64,000 nt of DNA from MGML01 sp034416335 (GCA_034416335.1 DAOULV010000030.1:124001-188000); one strand, 5' to 3'. Positions 33,620-43,067 are shown, counted from the stretch's first letter. Program-made: numbers and translations. Notes: generated by a model from the sequence alone, not told the origin.

Positions 33620-35683
33620 CTAGTTTTCTTTTTCGGCCTGTTTTTCGGCAATAACCTTCTGGATGTTTGTTGAGGGCATAGGCTGATAATGGCTGAATTC
33701 CATCGTGAAGGTCCCTTTACCCTGGGTGATGGATTTGAGGTCGATAGCGTAACGCTGGATCTCCGCCAGCGGCGCCTGTGCCTGGATGACATTCATACCA
33801 TTCGACGGGTTCATACCCTGAAGCTGGGCACGCTTGGTGTTCAGGTCGCCGATAATATCGCCGGTATAGTCTTCGGGGATGGTGACCGTGATGTCCATTA
33901 TAGGTTCAAGTAATATAGGCTGGGCGTCCGCCATACCTCTCTTGAAAGCTCCGGAGCCGGCTATCTTGAAGCAGATTTCGGAAGAATCAACCGGATGGAA
34001 GCTGCCGTCGTATACGGCTATTTTAAGATCGGTGGCAGGATAACCTGCCAGCACCCCCTCGTTCAGAGCTTCGTTTACTCCCTTTTCGACCGCCGGGATA
34101 TAATTCCTGGGGATGCGGCCGCCGACTACTTCGTCGACGAACTCGGTACCGGTACCGGCAGGCAGCGGTTCGAGTCTCAGCAGGACGTGTCCGTATTGCC
34201 CGTGACCTCCGGTCTGCTTTTTGTGTTTGTATTCAGCCTGGACGGTGGATGTAATTGTCTCGCGGTAAGGAACTTTGGGGGTTTCCAGCAAAATACTTAC
34301 GCCGAACTTTCTCTGTATTTCTTCGGCGGCAACATCGAGCTGGGTTTCACCCATTCCGGACATGATGGTTTCGCCGGTTTCGGTATCGCGGCGGACCTGC
34401 ATCGTCGGCTCTTCTTCGACAAGTCTGCTCAAGGCCGGGCCAAGTTTATCGAGGTCAGCTTTTGTCTTGGGATAAACGGCCTGGGAGAAAACGGGATTGG
34501 GGAAGGTGATAGGCGTCAGCTTGACCGGTTTATCCTGGGTGCACAGTGTATTGCCGGTGCCGGTAACGTTCAGTTTGGCGACACCGCCGATATCCCCGGC
34601 TGGTATCTGGGTTGCCGGTTCCTGTGTCTTACCTCTCAGGGTAAATAACTGACCGATACGTTCGGCCTCTTCACGGTTGGCGTTATATACCTGTGAATTG
34701 CTCTTGAAAACCCCGTTATAGACCCTGAAATAGGTGAGTTTCCCTACGTACGGGTCTGCCGTAGTCTTGAATACGAGCGCGGCCAGAGGTGAATCTTCTC
34801 CAGGTTTTACAATCTCTTCTTCACCGGACTTCTTAATGGTCGTTACTTCGCATTCTGCCGGGGACGGAAGGTATTCTTTTACGGCATCGAGTAACTGCCT
34901 GATACCGATATCCTTAGTTCCAGAACCTGCCAGTACAGGGACAACCTTACCGGCGGCAACGCTCTGCCGCAGGCCTTTATTCAGTTCTTCCATGCTGAGT
35001 TCTTCGCCGCCGAGATATTTTTCCAGGAGTGTATCATCGAATTCCGCCGCCGCTTCTATCAGTTTCTCCCGGTAGGTATCGACCTGGTCCTGCATATCGG
35101 CAGGTACGTCGCCTTCTTTACCATCGGTACCCGTGTAGCTTTTAAGGGTAAGCAGGTCGACCACGCCCTGGAAATCAGCCTGGGAGCCGACAGGAAGTTG
35201 AATCGGTACGCAATGAATACCGAATTTGTCCTGGAGTTCACTTACGGTACGGATAAAATCCACGTTTTCCCGGTCCATCTTATTGACAAAGATGAAACGG
35301 GGCATACCGGCTTCTTCACAGTCATCCCATCTCTGCTGGGTGCCAACTTCGACACCGGATGCAGCACAGACGACCATTATGGCCCCCTCACAGACTCTCA
35401 TCCCCGCTTTTACCTCGGCTATGAAATCCGAGTATCCCGGAGTATCTATAATATTTATCTTCGTATCTTTCCATTCGCAGGGCAGGACGGAAAGATTGAT
35501 ACTGATATTATGCTTTGCCTCCGTTTCGTCGTAATCGGAGGTCGTGGTGCCGTTCTCAACCTTACCCAACCGGTTTATTGCGCCGCTATCGAACAGAGCA
35601 GCTTCCGATATCGATGTTTTACCGGCCCCGTTGTGAGACAGCAGGACGACGTTGCGGATGTTATCGGGTCCGTATTGGTTCAT
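33620..35683 (-). CDS. EF-G-like translational GTPase (FusA paralogue type)
   Basis: 687 residues. GTPase motifs: S-H-N-G-A-G-K-T-S (G1, about residue 14), D-T-P-G-Y-S-D-F (G3) and N-K-M-D (G4). Further domains II-V, with C-terminal G-D-L-N-T-K-R-A-Q-L-Q-G-M. The G1 motif S-H-N-G-A-G-K-T in place of A-H-I-D-A-G-K-T, and absence of neighbouring rpsL/rpsG/tuf genes, mark this as the second EF-G-like clade (EF-G2/EF-G-like), not the canonical str-operon FusA. Its role could be ribosome-linked, but is not established for this clade. Confidence 0.88.
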   Translation of the reverse strand: MNQYGPDNIRNVVLLSHNGAGKTSISEAALFDSGAINRLGKVENGTTTSDYDETEAKHNISINLSVLPCEWKDTKINIIDTPGYSDFIAEVKAGMRVCEGAIMVVCAASGVEVGTQQRWDDCEEAGMPRFIFVNKMDRENVDFIRTVSELQDKFGIHCVPIQLPVGSQADFQGVVDLLTLKSYTGTDGKEGDVPADMQDQVDTYREKLIEAAAEFDDTLLEKYLGGEELSMEELNKGLRQSVAAGKVVPVLAGSGTKDIGIRQLLDAVKEYLPSPAECEVTTIKKSGEEEIVKPGEDSPLAALVFKTTADPYVGKLTYFRVYNGVFKSNSQVYNANREEAERIGQLFTLRGKTQEPATQIPAGDIGGVAKLNVTGTGNTLCTQDKPVKLTPITFPNPVFSQAVYPKTKADLDKLGPALSRLVEEEPTMQVRRDTETGETIMSGMGETQLDVAAEEIQRKFGVSILLETPKVPYRETITSTVQAEYKHKKQTGGHGQYGHVLLRLEPLPAGTGTEFVDEVVGGRIPRNYIPAVEKGVNEALNEGVLAGYPATDLKIAVYDGSFHPVDSSEICFKIAGSGAFKRGMADAQPILLEPIMDITVTIPEDYTGDIIGDLNTKRAQLQGMNPSNGMNVIQAQAPLAEIQRYAIDLKSITQGKGTFTMEFSHYQPMPSTNIQKVIAEKQAEKEN

Positions 35684-35820
35684 TTTTCACCTACTAAATT
35701 TATTCTTATCCATTATAATCTTTGTGCGTGCGTACAGCAAGTGTAAACAGGTCCGGCAGGAACGAACGAGATTAGTCCTATCGGAAGGCTACAGATGAAA
35801 CAGGACAGTATATCCGGGCA

Positions 35821-36381
35821 TCAGCCGACGCGCTCAAGGAGTAAAGGAGTAACGAATGTCTCTACCCCCGCGGCTACAAGGAAAAGACCTGCGGATATCG
35901 CCAGGAATTTCAGGTTACTCCTGAAATTGGACATTATAATGTCTTTTTTACCCTTACTGAATATCCCCCGAAGGACAGCCACTCCGAAACTCAAGGCTAC
36001 TGCTTCGCCCATTAAGAGTGCCGGAATTTCGAAAATGCCGTGCGGAAGCAGACCTGCCATTAGGAAGGGAAAAGATTCTTTTTCAGCGATTATTGCCGAT
36101 ATCAGTCCGATTACTCCACCGTTAAAGAACAGAGTTACCGCAGGGACGAGGCATAGCAACGGACTTAAAACGAAGCTGAATGCTATGACAGATACGTTTT
36201 TCAGGAAAATTAGTATGAAGACGGCAATCTGCGGAAGCGGTGTAATAATATCCGCCATCTCGTCGAGTGCCGCAGCTTCAGCCAGAAATACACTGCCGCT
36301 GCCGGTCGGCAGTAACAGGCCAAGCATCAGGCCGAAAATAAACAGTCCGGCAGCGGCCGACAGCCATTTCCCGTAGTTCAT
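35821..36381 (-). CDS. SpoIIM family (DUF95) membrane protein
   Basis: 186 residues, five or six hydrophobic segments. The G-L-L-P-H-G-I-F-E-I-P-A-L-L-M-G-E-A-V-A-L (about 110-130) is the DUF95/stage II sporulation protein M signature. The family is widespread in non-sporulating bacteria and archaea, so sporulation is not implied. It starts directly after the nitroreductase gene stop, within a leftward gene run. Confidence 0.85.
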   Translation of the reverse strand: MNYGKWLSAAAGLFIFGLMLGLLLPTGSGSVFLAEAAALDEMADIITPLPQIAVFILIFLKNVSVIAFSFVLSPLLCLVPAVTLFFNGGVIGLISAIIAEKESFPFLMAGLLPHGIFEIPALLMGEAVALSFGVAVLRGIFSKGKKDIIMSNFRSNLKFLAISAGLFLVAAGVETFVTPLLLERVG

Positions 36382-36939
36382 TTAGCCGTCGAACTTATCA
36401 TAAAATACTATTTCCGATAGCTCTTTTCTCGGGACGGTTCGCGGCGTTTCGTCAGGGTAGCCGAGGGGAGTCATCGATACCACGCAGAATCCTTCGGGTA
36501 CTCCGAGGATCCCGGCGACCTTTTGGGCATCGAACAGTCCCAGGTGGACCGTTCCCAGTCCGAGAGAATGAGCTTCCAGGACAAGGTTCTGCATGGCGAG
36601 GGCGACATCATACATATACCAGTCACCCTTATCGGTAGCGAAATCACCCGCGTTCAGTCCGGATTTGCCGAGTTCGGCACAGGCGACGATGAGTACCGGA
36701 GCCCGGATAATGGCTGTGGCGGCGGGGTTCTCACTCGATCTGCCGCTTATCATACATCCGGCTATCTTTTCTTTGGTATTGCCGTCGCGAACAACCACAA
36801 ACCGCCAGCATTGCGTGTTTTTCCAGGACGGCGCCCACCTGGCGGCTTCCAGTATCCTCTCCAGTATTTCATCATCAATAGGGTCCGCCTTCATCCTGCG
36901 GACGCTCCGCCTGTTAATAATAGCTTCGGTAACTTCCAT
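36382..36939 (-). CDS. Nitroreductase family FMN protein
   Basis: 185 residues. I-I-N-R-R-S-V-R-R-M at the start is the FMN-phosphate-binding signature; A-A-R-W-A-P-S-W-K-N-T-Q-C-W-R-F-V-V-V follows (about 32-50), and the C-terminal G-Y-P-D-E-T-P-R-T-V-P-R-K completes the fold. Reduces nitro compounds or quinones with NAD(P)H, or performs flavin-related chemistry. Its stop lies immediately before the SpoIIM start. Confidence 0.9.
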   Translation of the reverse strand: MEVTEAIINRRSVRRMKADPIDDEILERILEAARWAPSWKNTQCWRFVVVRDGNTKEKIAGCMISGRSSENPAATAIIRAPVLIVACAELGKSGLNAGDFATDKGDWYMYDVALAMQNLVLEAHSLGLGTVHLGLFDAQKVAGILGVPEGFCVVSMTPLGYPDETPRTVPRKELSEIVFYDKFDG

Positions 36940-36961
36940 TTACTGTCCTTCCTGCAGTTAT

Positions 36962-37597
36962 TTAATCTTCCCAGGCCCCTTTCCCGATAAGGGAAACGAA
37001 CCGGCACCCGCCCAGGTTGATTAGCCTGTTCCTGGTCTTCATTCGAGTAATCTTATAGAGTTCCTGGAGATGTCGTGAACCGACCGGTATGACCAGGATG
37101 CCGTTGAACTTAAGCTGGGCTACCAGTTCGGGAGGGACTTCAGGGGCCCCGGCGGCGGTAATTATTGCGTCATAAGGACCGTCTTCGGGCCACCCCAGAG
37201 TTTTTCCGGAGACATGAATGCAGACATTGGTATATTCCAGTTCATCCAGCAATTTTTCAGCCGATGCAGCGAGTTCGGGGAGACGTTCGACCGATACGAC
37301 GGAACAGGCAAGTTCGGCAAGAATCGCCGCCTGATACCCGCTGCCGGTGCCGATTTCAAGAACCTTCTCTTTTCCTGTCAGTTCTAGGGCTTCGGTCATC
37401 ATCGCGACTATCAGTGGCTGTGATATGGTCTGGCCAAGTCCGATGGGGAGGGGTCTATCCTCGTACGCCAGATGCTGGAGATCCGGCGAGATAAATTTTT
37501 CCCGCGGAACGCGGGACATAGCTTCAAGCACTCGTTTGTCACGGATTTCAGTAGCGATATGGCTTATCAGTCTTGCTCTCTCTGTTTCAAAATCCAT
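36962..37597 (-). CDS. pcm: Protein-L-isoaspartate O-methyltransferase
   Basis: 211 residues, normal length. It repairs isoaspartyl damage in proteins with SAM. Motifs: V-P-R-E-K-F-I, Y-E-D-R-P-L-P-I-G-L-G-Q-T-I-S-Q-P (about 45-60), V-L-E-I-G-T-G-S-G-Y-Q-A-A (SAM motif I, about 79-91), then V-S-V-E-R, D-A-I-I-T-A-A-G-A-P-E-V-P and L-V-I-P-V-G. It lies 22 nt upstream of the nitroreductase gene in the leftward run. Confidence 0.94.
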   Translation of the reverse strand: MDFETERARLISHIATEIRDKRVLEAMSRVPREKFISPDLQHLAYEDRPLPIGLGQTISQPLIVAMMTEALELTGKEKVLEIGTGSGYQAAILAELACSVVSVERLPELAASAEKLLDELEYTNVCIHVSGKTLGWPEDGPYDAIITAAGAPEVPPELVAQLKFNGILVIPVGSRHLQELYKITRMKTRNRLINLGGCRFVSLIGKGAWED

Positions 37598-37623
37598 GAC
37601 AAGACCTTCGATTATGCGGTCGG

Positions 37624-37905
37624 TTATAAGACGGCAGCCAGAATACCGAGTATCACCAGGATCAATACTGCAAGCAGGCCTATCGTAATTAATTCCGAGA
37701 ATATGTACGGATAACGAGCAACAGCAGCCGGTGCGGGTTGAACCACATTCTTTTGTGCCGTGACGGGCGTTTCTACGGCAGCGGATTCGGTTTTATCGAC
37801 CGTCGGCTGAGCGACTACAGCCGCAGATGAACTTACGGTCGATGATTTTCTTCTTTTACCGGGAGGAACATTTTTCCCTCTTTTACGGCGTGATTTAGCG
37901 GGCAT
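37624..37905 (-). CDS. Small basic single-pass membrane protein
   Basis: 93 residues. A strongly basic N-terminus (R/K-rich, about 1-22), an Ala/Val/Thr-rich low-complexity linker, and one hydrophobic segment at the very C-terminus (about 72-93, L-I-T-I-G-L-L-A-V-L-I-L-V-I). Predicted tail-anchored topology with a cytoplasmic positive end. No recognised family. It lies between the recombinase and pcm genes in the leftward run. Confidence 0.6.
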   Translation of the reverse strand: MPAKSRRKRGKNVPPGKRRKSSTVSSSAAVVAQPTVDKTESAAVETPVTAQKNVVQPAPAAVARYPYIFSELITIGLLAVLILVILGILAAVL

Positions 37906-37941
37906 TATATACTCCCATTAGAGGATTTGTTTTTAACGGTA

Positions 37942-38853
37942 CTACCTGGCTCTGGGGTGGGACTTTTCATAGGTACGCCTAACGTGTTCGGAGGTAAGGT
38001 GAGTATAGACCTGGGTTGTCGATATATTCGCGTGTCCCAGTAGCTCCTGAACGGACCTGAGGTCGGCGCCACCACTGAGCATATGGGTAGCAAAGCTGTG
38101 TCGCAGGGTATGAGGGGTTATCTCTGAATCCAGCCCGGCTGCTTTGGCGTAACCTTTAAGTATCTGCCAGAAACCTTGCCGGGTTAGTCTTTCACCCCGC
38201 CGGTTAAGAAAAAGGGCTTTTTCATCGTCCCTTCGCACTATCTGGGGGCGGGCTTCCCTGATATATTCGTCCACTATCACGGCGGCTTGTTTGTAAATGG
38301 GTACCATACGTTCCTTGTTGCCCTTACCGAAACAGCGTACGAAACCTCCATCGATATCTATATCATCGAGGTTAAGAGAGATAAGCTCGCTTACTCTCAT
38401 GCCGCTGGCGTAGAGTAGTTCCAGCATAGCGCGGTCTCTTTTCGCTTCGGGTGTCGACTGTTTTGCCGGCTGGTCGAGAAGAAGACGCACCTGTTTGATG
38501 GAGATAGGTTTCGGCAGGAGTCTGCCGACGTTAGGGGAAACTACATTCTGAGTCGGATTTTCGGTTATTTTACCTTCCGACATCATAAACTTAAAGAAGC
38601 TCTTGGCGGCGGCAATCTTTCGCGCCAGGGTAGTAGCTGCGTATTTCCTTTCTTTAAGCGTGAGCTGATAAGCGAGCATCGACTGACGGCTGAAGTCGAT
38701 CCAGGAGGGAGTCTTACCGGATTTCGAAGCTTCTTCTTCAATAAACGCGGCCAACTGTGAGAGGTCATTCTGGTAGGCAGCCAGCGTATTTTCTGAGAAG
38801 CCTTTTTCAACTGACAGGTAGGTCAGGAATCTCTTAATTTCTTCTTTCACCAC
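37942..38853 (-). CDS. Tyrosine recombinase (XerC/XerD family)
   Basis: 303 residues. N-terminal SAM-like core-binding domain (about 1-95) and C-terminal catalytic domain with the Arg in S-G-M-R-V-S-E-L (about 153), the Lys in G-K-G-N-K-E-R-M-V-P, the H-x-x-R pair in H-T-L-R-H-S-F-A-T-H (about 247-251), L-G-H-A-N-I-S-T-T-Q and the nucleophilic Tyr in V-Y-T-H. Size and motifs fit XerC or XerD, acting in chromosome dimer resolution at dif. The context is housekeeping rather than mobile, but it lies 2 kb from the tRNA-linked insertion described below. Confidence 0.9.
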   Translation of the reverse strand: MVKEEIKRFLTYLSVEKGFSENTLAAYQNDLSQLAAFIEEEASKSGKTPSWIDFSRQSMLAYQLTLKERKYAATTLARKIAAAKSFFKFMMSEGKITENPTQNVVSPNVGRLLPKPISIKQVRLLLDQPAKQSTPEAKRDRAMLELLYASGMRVSELISLNLDDIDIDGGFVRCFGKGNKERMVPIYKQAAVIVDEYIREARPQIVRRDDEKALFLNRRGERLTRQGFWQILKGYAKAAGLDSEITPHTLRHSFATHMLSGGADLRSVQELLGHANISTTQVYTHLTSEHVRRTYEKSHPRAR

Positions 38854-39031
38854 AACTCCTCACTGACTATGGATTTCAGATAAAATGGACAGGTTTCTGA
38901 TTAACATATATATTTTAACATAACATTGCAAAAAAAGCGACAGTCGGATAAAAAATTATTCAAATAGGCTTATAAGACACCTTTTCCCCCCAATTTACCG
39001 TAATCATCAGGGAAATCTTTTGAAGAAACCG

Positions 39032-40549
39032 TTACCTGGAAGATGCGATATCCTCGATTTGATCGGCATTCAGTCTCTCGGCTACTTTCCTGAAGTGGAA
39101 CCCGAATACCGACAGGCTTACCGAGAGAGGGAAAGCCCGGGGCTTCTTAAACAGGGTGGTGAGTATAAGTTTCCAGTAGTACCTTCTCCCCTTTTCCTTG
39201 AGGCCGAGGAACCAGATGGACTTGAATAGCCCTTCGATGTGCTTGAACTGCAGCTGGGGCAGCTTGTTTACCTTCGGGGGGTTGTATTCCTTGAGGAAGA
39301 TCCTGACGCGCTCGTAGTACTGCTTTGGAGAGTAAATGGTGTGGACGATGTTCCTGTATCCGTTGATAAGAGTATCGTAATTCATCCTGGGGACGAAATT
39401 AATCGAGTAATCGGTGTTGTCACCGGTAATGTCCTTGAGGAGGCGGTTTTCATCCTTGAGGCGGTGATATAACCTGGTACCCCGGGGAGCGTTTAGCAGC
39501 CCGACCATCGCGGTAACGATACCGCTTTTCTGGATGAAGTTAATCTGGCTCCTGAAGATAGATACGGGGTCGCTATCAAACCCAACGATAAATCCGCCCT
39601 GGACCTCGAACCCGTGGTTCTGGAGGATTTTCACCGCCGAGGTGAGGTCGCGCCCCTTGTTCGGCAGCTTGTTGCATTCGGCAAGGCTGTCCTCGTTGGG
39701 TGTTTCGATACCGATAAATATACGGTCGAACCTGGCGTCCGCCATCATCTGCATCAGTTCTTCGTCGTCCGAGAGGTTTATGGAGACCTCGGTGAAGAAG
39801 GAGAAGGGGTATTTTCTTTCTTTTCCCCACTCAATCATCGCGGGGAGGGTTTCCGCCTTCAGCTTTTTCTTGTTGCCGATGAAGTTATCATCGACGATGA
39901 AAATGCCACCGCGCCAGCCGGTATTATAAACGGCTTCAAGTTCTGCCAGCATCTGGTCTTTTTCCTTGGTGCGGGGTTTGTGACCGTTAAGAATGATAAT
40001 ATCGCAGAACTCGCAGTCGAACGGGCATCCGCGCGAATACTGAATAGCCAGCGAAGAATACTGATTGGAATCGATAAGCGACCACATCGGCAGGGGAGTA
40101 TTGTCTACAGGAGGTCTTTCATCGGTTTCGTAGAGGTGCTTTGCTTCGCCTTTTTCGAGGTCTGCCAGGAACAGGGAGAGGGTCGATTCAGCTTCGCCGA
40201 GGACGAAGTGGTCGACTCCTTCGAATTCGTCATAGCCGGTGGTGAAGAGGGGCCCCCCGCAGACGGTGCGGATATTCAAGGCTTTGCAGCGCGAAATGAC
40301 TTCTTTTACCGATTCTCTCTGGACGACCATAGCGCTGATGAAAACGTAGTCCGCCCAGGTGATATCCTCGTCGGCGAGTTCAGTCACGTTCATATCGACG
40401 AGTTTCTTCTCCCATTCCGCAGGGAGCATTGCCGCCACGGTCAGCAGGCCTAAAGGCGGGAAAGCGGCTTTTTTAGAGATAAACCTGAGGGCGTGCCTGA
40501 AACTCCAGAAAGTATCGGGGTAGCTCGGGTAGACAAGAAGTATCTTCAT
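39032..40549 (-). CDS. B12-binding radical SAM protein (DUF4070 type)
   Basis: 505 residues. The N-terminal 150 residues are a B12-binding-like Rossmann domain (I-L-L-V-Y-P-S-Y-P, P-L-G-L-L-T-V-A-A-M-L-P). The radical SAM core has C-x3-C-x2-C in R-G-C-P-F-D-C-E-F-C-D near residue 175. The helix and barrel motifs G-I-E-T-P-N-E-D-S-L and G-G-F-I-V-G-F-D-S follow, and a C-terminal DUF4070 segment of about 130 residues. Close relatives are common in anaerobic bacteria and are often linked to hopanoid, phospholipid or cofactor methylation. The substrate is unknown. Transcribed leftward, with the tRNA divergent about 190 nt away. Confidence 0.88.
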   Translation of the reverse strand: MKILLVYPSYPDTFWSFRHALRFISKKAAFPPLGLLTVAAMLPAEWEKKLVDMNVTELADEDITWADYVFISAMVVQRESVKEVISRCKALNIRTVCGGPLFTTGYDEFEGVDHFVLGEAESTLSLFLADLEKGEAKHLYETDERPPVDNTPLPMWSLIDSNQYSSLAIQYSRGCPFDCEFCDIIILNGHKPRTKEKDQMLAELEAVYNTGWRGGIFIVDDNFIGNKKKLKAETLPAMIEWGKERKYPFSFFTEVSINLSDDEELMQMMADARFDRIFIGIETPNEDSLAECNKLPNKGRDLTSAVKILQNHGFEVQGGFIVGFDSDPVSIFRSQINFIQKSGIVTAMVGLLNAPRGTRLYHRLKDENRLLKDITGDNTDYSINFVPRMNYDTLINGYRNIVHTIYSPKQYYERVRIFLKEYNPPKVNKLPQLQFKHIEGLFKSIWFLGLKEKGRRYYWKLILTTLFKKPRAFPLSVSLSVFGFHFRKVAERLNADQIEDIASSR

Positions 40550-40697
40550 GTGTCTCTCCTTTGCTTAAAATTAAAGCAGTAAAGCTGATTTTTACACGGT
40601 CCCGTCATATTGCTTTACTGCTTCCCGCTGTTTTAGTTAACTACCGGGTATACTAGCCTTTTCGAGCCTGCTTGTCAACCCCGGAAAGCCGGATTCC

Positions 40698-40726
40698 TTG
40701 ACACTGAAGGTGGCAGGGTTTATACT
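40698..40726 (+). promoter_or_regulatory. Strong promoter of the initiator tRNA gene
   Basis: TTGACA (40698-40703) and TATACT (40721-40726) with exactly 17 nt between them, and the tRNA begins 12 nt after the -10 box. Confidence 0.85.
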
Positions 40727-40738
40727 CTTAAAGTGCGT

Positions 40739-40813
40739 CGCGGGGTAGAGCAGTGGAAGCTCGTCGGGCTCATAACCCGGAGGTCGTTGGTTCGAATCCA
40801 ACCCCCGCTACCA
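40739..40813 (+). tRNA. Initiator tRNA-fMet (CAU anticodon)
   Basis: Cloverleaf by hand: acceptor CGCGGGG pairs with CCCCGCT except at the first position; D-arm GAGC/GCTC with A11-U24; anticodon loop CTCATAA between three G-C pairs (GGG/CCC); T-arm GTTGG-TTCGAAT-CCAAC; encoded CCA end. The unpaired 1-72 position (C1 and U72) and the three G-C pairs of the anticodon stem are the classic marks of a bacterial initiator tRNA. Confidence 0.95.
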
Positions 40814-40878
40814 AAAATCGAAGTCAAAAAAGCCCTCGATGCTAAATAAGAATCGAGGGCTTTTTAGTTTTGCTAACC
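40807..40878 (+). repeat. Left copy of a 72-nt direct repeat spanning tRNA 3' end and terminator
   Basis: Begins GCTACCA in the tRNA acceptor end, includes the terminator and ends TTTTGCTAACC. The second copy at 43517-43587 is about three quarters identical by eye, with 15 bases identical in the left arm of the hairpin. Confidence 0.7.
40827..40865 (+). terminator. Rho-independent terminator of the tRNA gene
   Basis: 14-bp A-rich and G-C stem AAAAAGCCCTCGAT / ATCGAGGGCTTTTT with an 11-nt loop, 14 nt after the tRNA CCA. Confidence 0.9.
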
Positions 40879-41035
40879 ATTTCATTATGAATTATAATCA
40901 CAAATATAATTTGAAGTGGGTAAAAATTAGTATATATATGAATGTATTAATATATTCCGTAGGTATTCCACTTTCGTTATTGATTTTTGAGTACACCCTT
41001 ACAATCCAGGGAAATTAATCAGGAGCAGACGTGCA

Positions 41036-42919
41036 ATGCATGTAGATAATCGTCGCAGTCCCTTCGCGACATTCAGGTCTCTGCCTCTTGATGCCGTTAC
41101 GTTGTCACCGGGTTTCTGGCACCAAAGGCAACTGATAAACAAGGATATCAGCTTACGGGAAGGTTTTCAGAATCTCAACAAGCATGGGAACCTTGATAAT
41201 CTGAGGCTCGCTATCGGAGAGATTCAAGGACAATTCCGCGGCCCACAATTCATGGATTCCGATATTTACAAATGGCTGGAGGCGGCTGCTTATGAATTAG
41301 GCCGTAAAAGTGATGAGGACTTGCTGCAGAAGGTAAATGAATGTATTTCACTCCTTGAAAAAGTCCAGCAGCCTGACGGCTACCTGAATTCCTACTGGCA
41401 ATTCGTAAAACCGGGACAGCAATGGACTGACCTTGAGACCGGGCACGAATTATATTGTGCGGGGCACCTGGTAGAAGCTGCCATTGCCCTGCACCGTGCC
41501 ACGGGTGAGAAAAGACTGCTGGACATCGCTCAACGCGTTGCTGATAACATAGTCGCTACCTTCGGTGAAGGGAAGCGGGTGGCTGCAGGTGGTCATCCGG
41601 AGATAGAACTCGCCCTGGTAGAGCTCTATCGTGAAACAGAAGAGAAATCTTATCTTGATATGGCGCTGTTTTTTATCGACCAGCGTGGAAAAGGTATATT
41701 AGGACGGCCAGGATCCCGTTTTAGTTCCAGCTACTTTCAGGACAGGGTGTCGGTCAGAGAAGCCGAAGAGGTAGAAGGACACGCGGTGCGCCAGTTATAT
41801 CTTACCTCAGGAGTAACAGACATCTTCATGGAGACCGGAGAAAAGGCGCTGCTTGAAGCAATGCAGCGACTCTGGACGAACATGACCACCCGGAAAATGT
41901 ACGTTACCGGCGGTTTCGGCGCTCGTTATGAAGGCGAGTCTTTCGGTGATGAGTTTGAACTCCCCAGTGACCGTTGCTACTGCGAGACATGTGCGACCAT
42001 AGCTGCGGTGATGTGGAGCTGGCGTATGCTGCTGGCAACCAGCAAACCCGAATATGCCGATCTTATGGAAAGATGCTTATATAACGGCTTCCTGAGCGGT
42101 ATTTCGCTTGATGGAAAACGTTATTTCTATGTTAATCCGCTTCAGAGCAGAGGAGAAATAGAGAGAATAGAATGGTTCGATTGTGCCTGTTGCCCTCCGA
42201 ATGTCATGAGACTGATTGCAATGGTCCAGAATTACATGGCGACAATTAATGACCAGGGACTGTATATCCATCATTACATGCCGGCAACAGTCCGCATCCC
42301 ATTCGAAGACAGAAAAAAGACATCCATAACCATCGAAACGGAATATCCGTGGAAAGATGCTGTCGCCATCACGGTTTCAGTTGAAGAAGATGGAGATCCG
42401 TTGTCCCTGTTCCTGCGAATCCCTGCCTGGTGTGAAAACGCCTCACTAACTGTTAACGGAAAGAACAGTGATACCATTTGCGAACCAGGCACGTATACAG
42501 AGACTAACCGTGTCTGGCATAACGGTGATCGTATTGAGTTGAATCTACCTATGCCCCCGCGTGCCATTGAACCGGATATAAGAGTTGACGCTATCCGAAA
42601 CTGCCTGGCATTGGAATGTGGTCCGTTTGTTTACTGTATTGAAGAGGTGGATCATGCGGGAATCGATATCGATGATGTCCGTATAAGCCCTGATACCAGA
42701 CCTGAAATATATTGGAATGATGAATTTGCAGGCGGCAGTACCATGTTGAAGCTATCGGGCAAGCTATTCATCTATAATAAAGAAGATGTCGGGTTGTACG
42801 TTCCCGCAAATGAACAAAAGCCAAAGACGCAGGAAGTCCGTCTTACAGCCGTTCCTTACTACAGATGGGCAAACCGGAGTGCAGGGAAAATGCGTGTCTG
42901 GATACCTAGAATATTATAG
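41036..42919 (+). CDS. GH127 family beta-L-arabinofuranosidase-like enzyme (DUF1680)
   Basis: 627 residues. GH127 enzymes such as HypBA1 cleave beta-L-arabinofuranosides using a zinc-bound cysteine nucleophile. Here C-Y-C-E-T-C-A-T-I around residue 313-320 and F-D-C-A-C-C-P-P-N near 379-386 match the zinc and catalytic Cys sites. S-P-G-F-W-H-Q-R-Q opens the fold, and Q-P-D-G-Y-L-N-S-Y, G-H-E-L-Y-C-A-G-H-L and T-G-G-F-G-A-R-Y-E-G-E-S-F support it. No signal peptide, so it acts in the cytoplasm on imported oligosaccharides or glycans. No transporter or other glycosidase is nearby. It lies inside the tRNA-flanking direct repeats, so it may have been gained by transfer. Confidence 0.85.
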   Translation: MHVDNRRSPFATFRSLPLDAVTLSPGFWHQRQLINKDISLREGFQNLNKHGNLDNLRLAIGEIQGQFRGPQFMDSDIYKWLEAAAYELGRKSDEDLLQKVNECISLLEKVQQPDGYLNSYWQFVKPGQQWTDLETGHELYCAGHLVEAAIALHRATGEKRLLDIAQRVADNIVATFGEGKRVAAGGHPEIELALVELYRETEEKSYLDMALFFIDQRGKGILGRPGSRFSSSYFQDRVSVREAEEVEGHAVRQLYLTSGVTDIFMETGEKALLEAMQRLWTNMTTRKMYVTGGFGARYEGESFGDEFELPSDRCYCETCATIAAVMWSWRMLLATSKPEYADLMERCLYNGFLSGISLDGKRYFYVNPLQSRGEIERIEWFDCACCPPNVMRLIAMVQNYMATINDQGLYIHHYMPATVRIPFEDRKKTSITIETEYPWKDAVAITVSVEEDGDPLSLFLRIPAWCENASLTVNGKNSDTICEPGTYTETNRVWHNGDRIELNLPMPPRAIEPDIRVDAIRNCLALECGPFVYCIEEVDHAGIDIDDVRISPDTRPEIYWNDEFAGGSTMLKLSGKLFIYNKEDVGLYVPANEQKPKTQEVRLTAVPYYRWANRSAGKMRVWIPRIL

Positions 42920-43038
42920 ATTTAGCTTCAAGTTTTATCACTTCTAATTCATATAGAGTTTTATTTTGATACTAGTGCGAACTCCATTCGGAAAGTTCTA
43001 TCTATTAAATAACTCGGGCTACCAATAAGGGATTTCGG

Positions 43039-43058
43039 CCGCCGGAGACGGCGGTTTT
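43039..43058 (+). terminator. Likely terminator after the GH127 gene
   Basis: 6-bp CCGCCG/CGGCGG stem with a GAGA (GNRA) tetraloop followed by TTTTCTGTTTTT, 120 nt beyond the stop at 42919. Confidence 0.7.
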
Positions 43059-43067
43059 CTGTTTTTA

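Noticed and set aside
35821..36381. Sporulation gene as evidence for a spore-former
   Set aside because: SpoIIM/DUF95 proteins are widespread in non-sporulating bacteria.
37942..38853. Phage or island integrase interpretation of the tyrosine recombinase
   Set aside because: Size and motifs match chromosomal XerC/XerD and neighbours are housekeeping.
39614..40453. 279-codon open frame antisense to the radical SAM gene
   Set aside because: Complement of the radical SAM motifs; no independent support.
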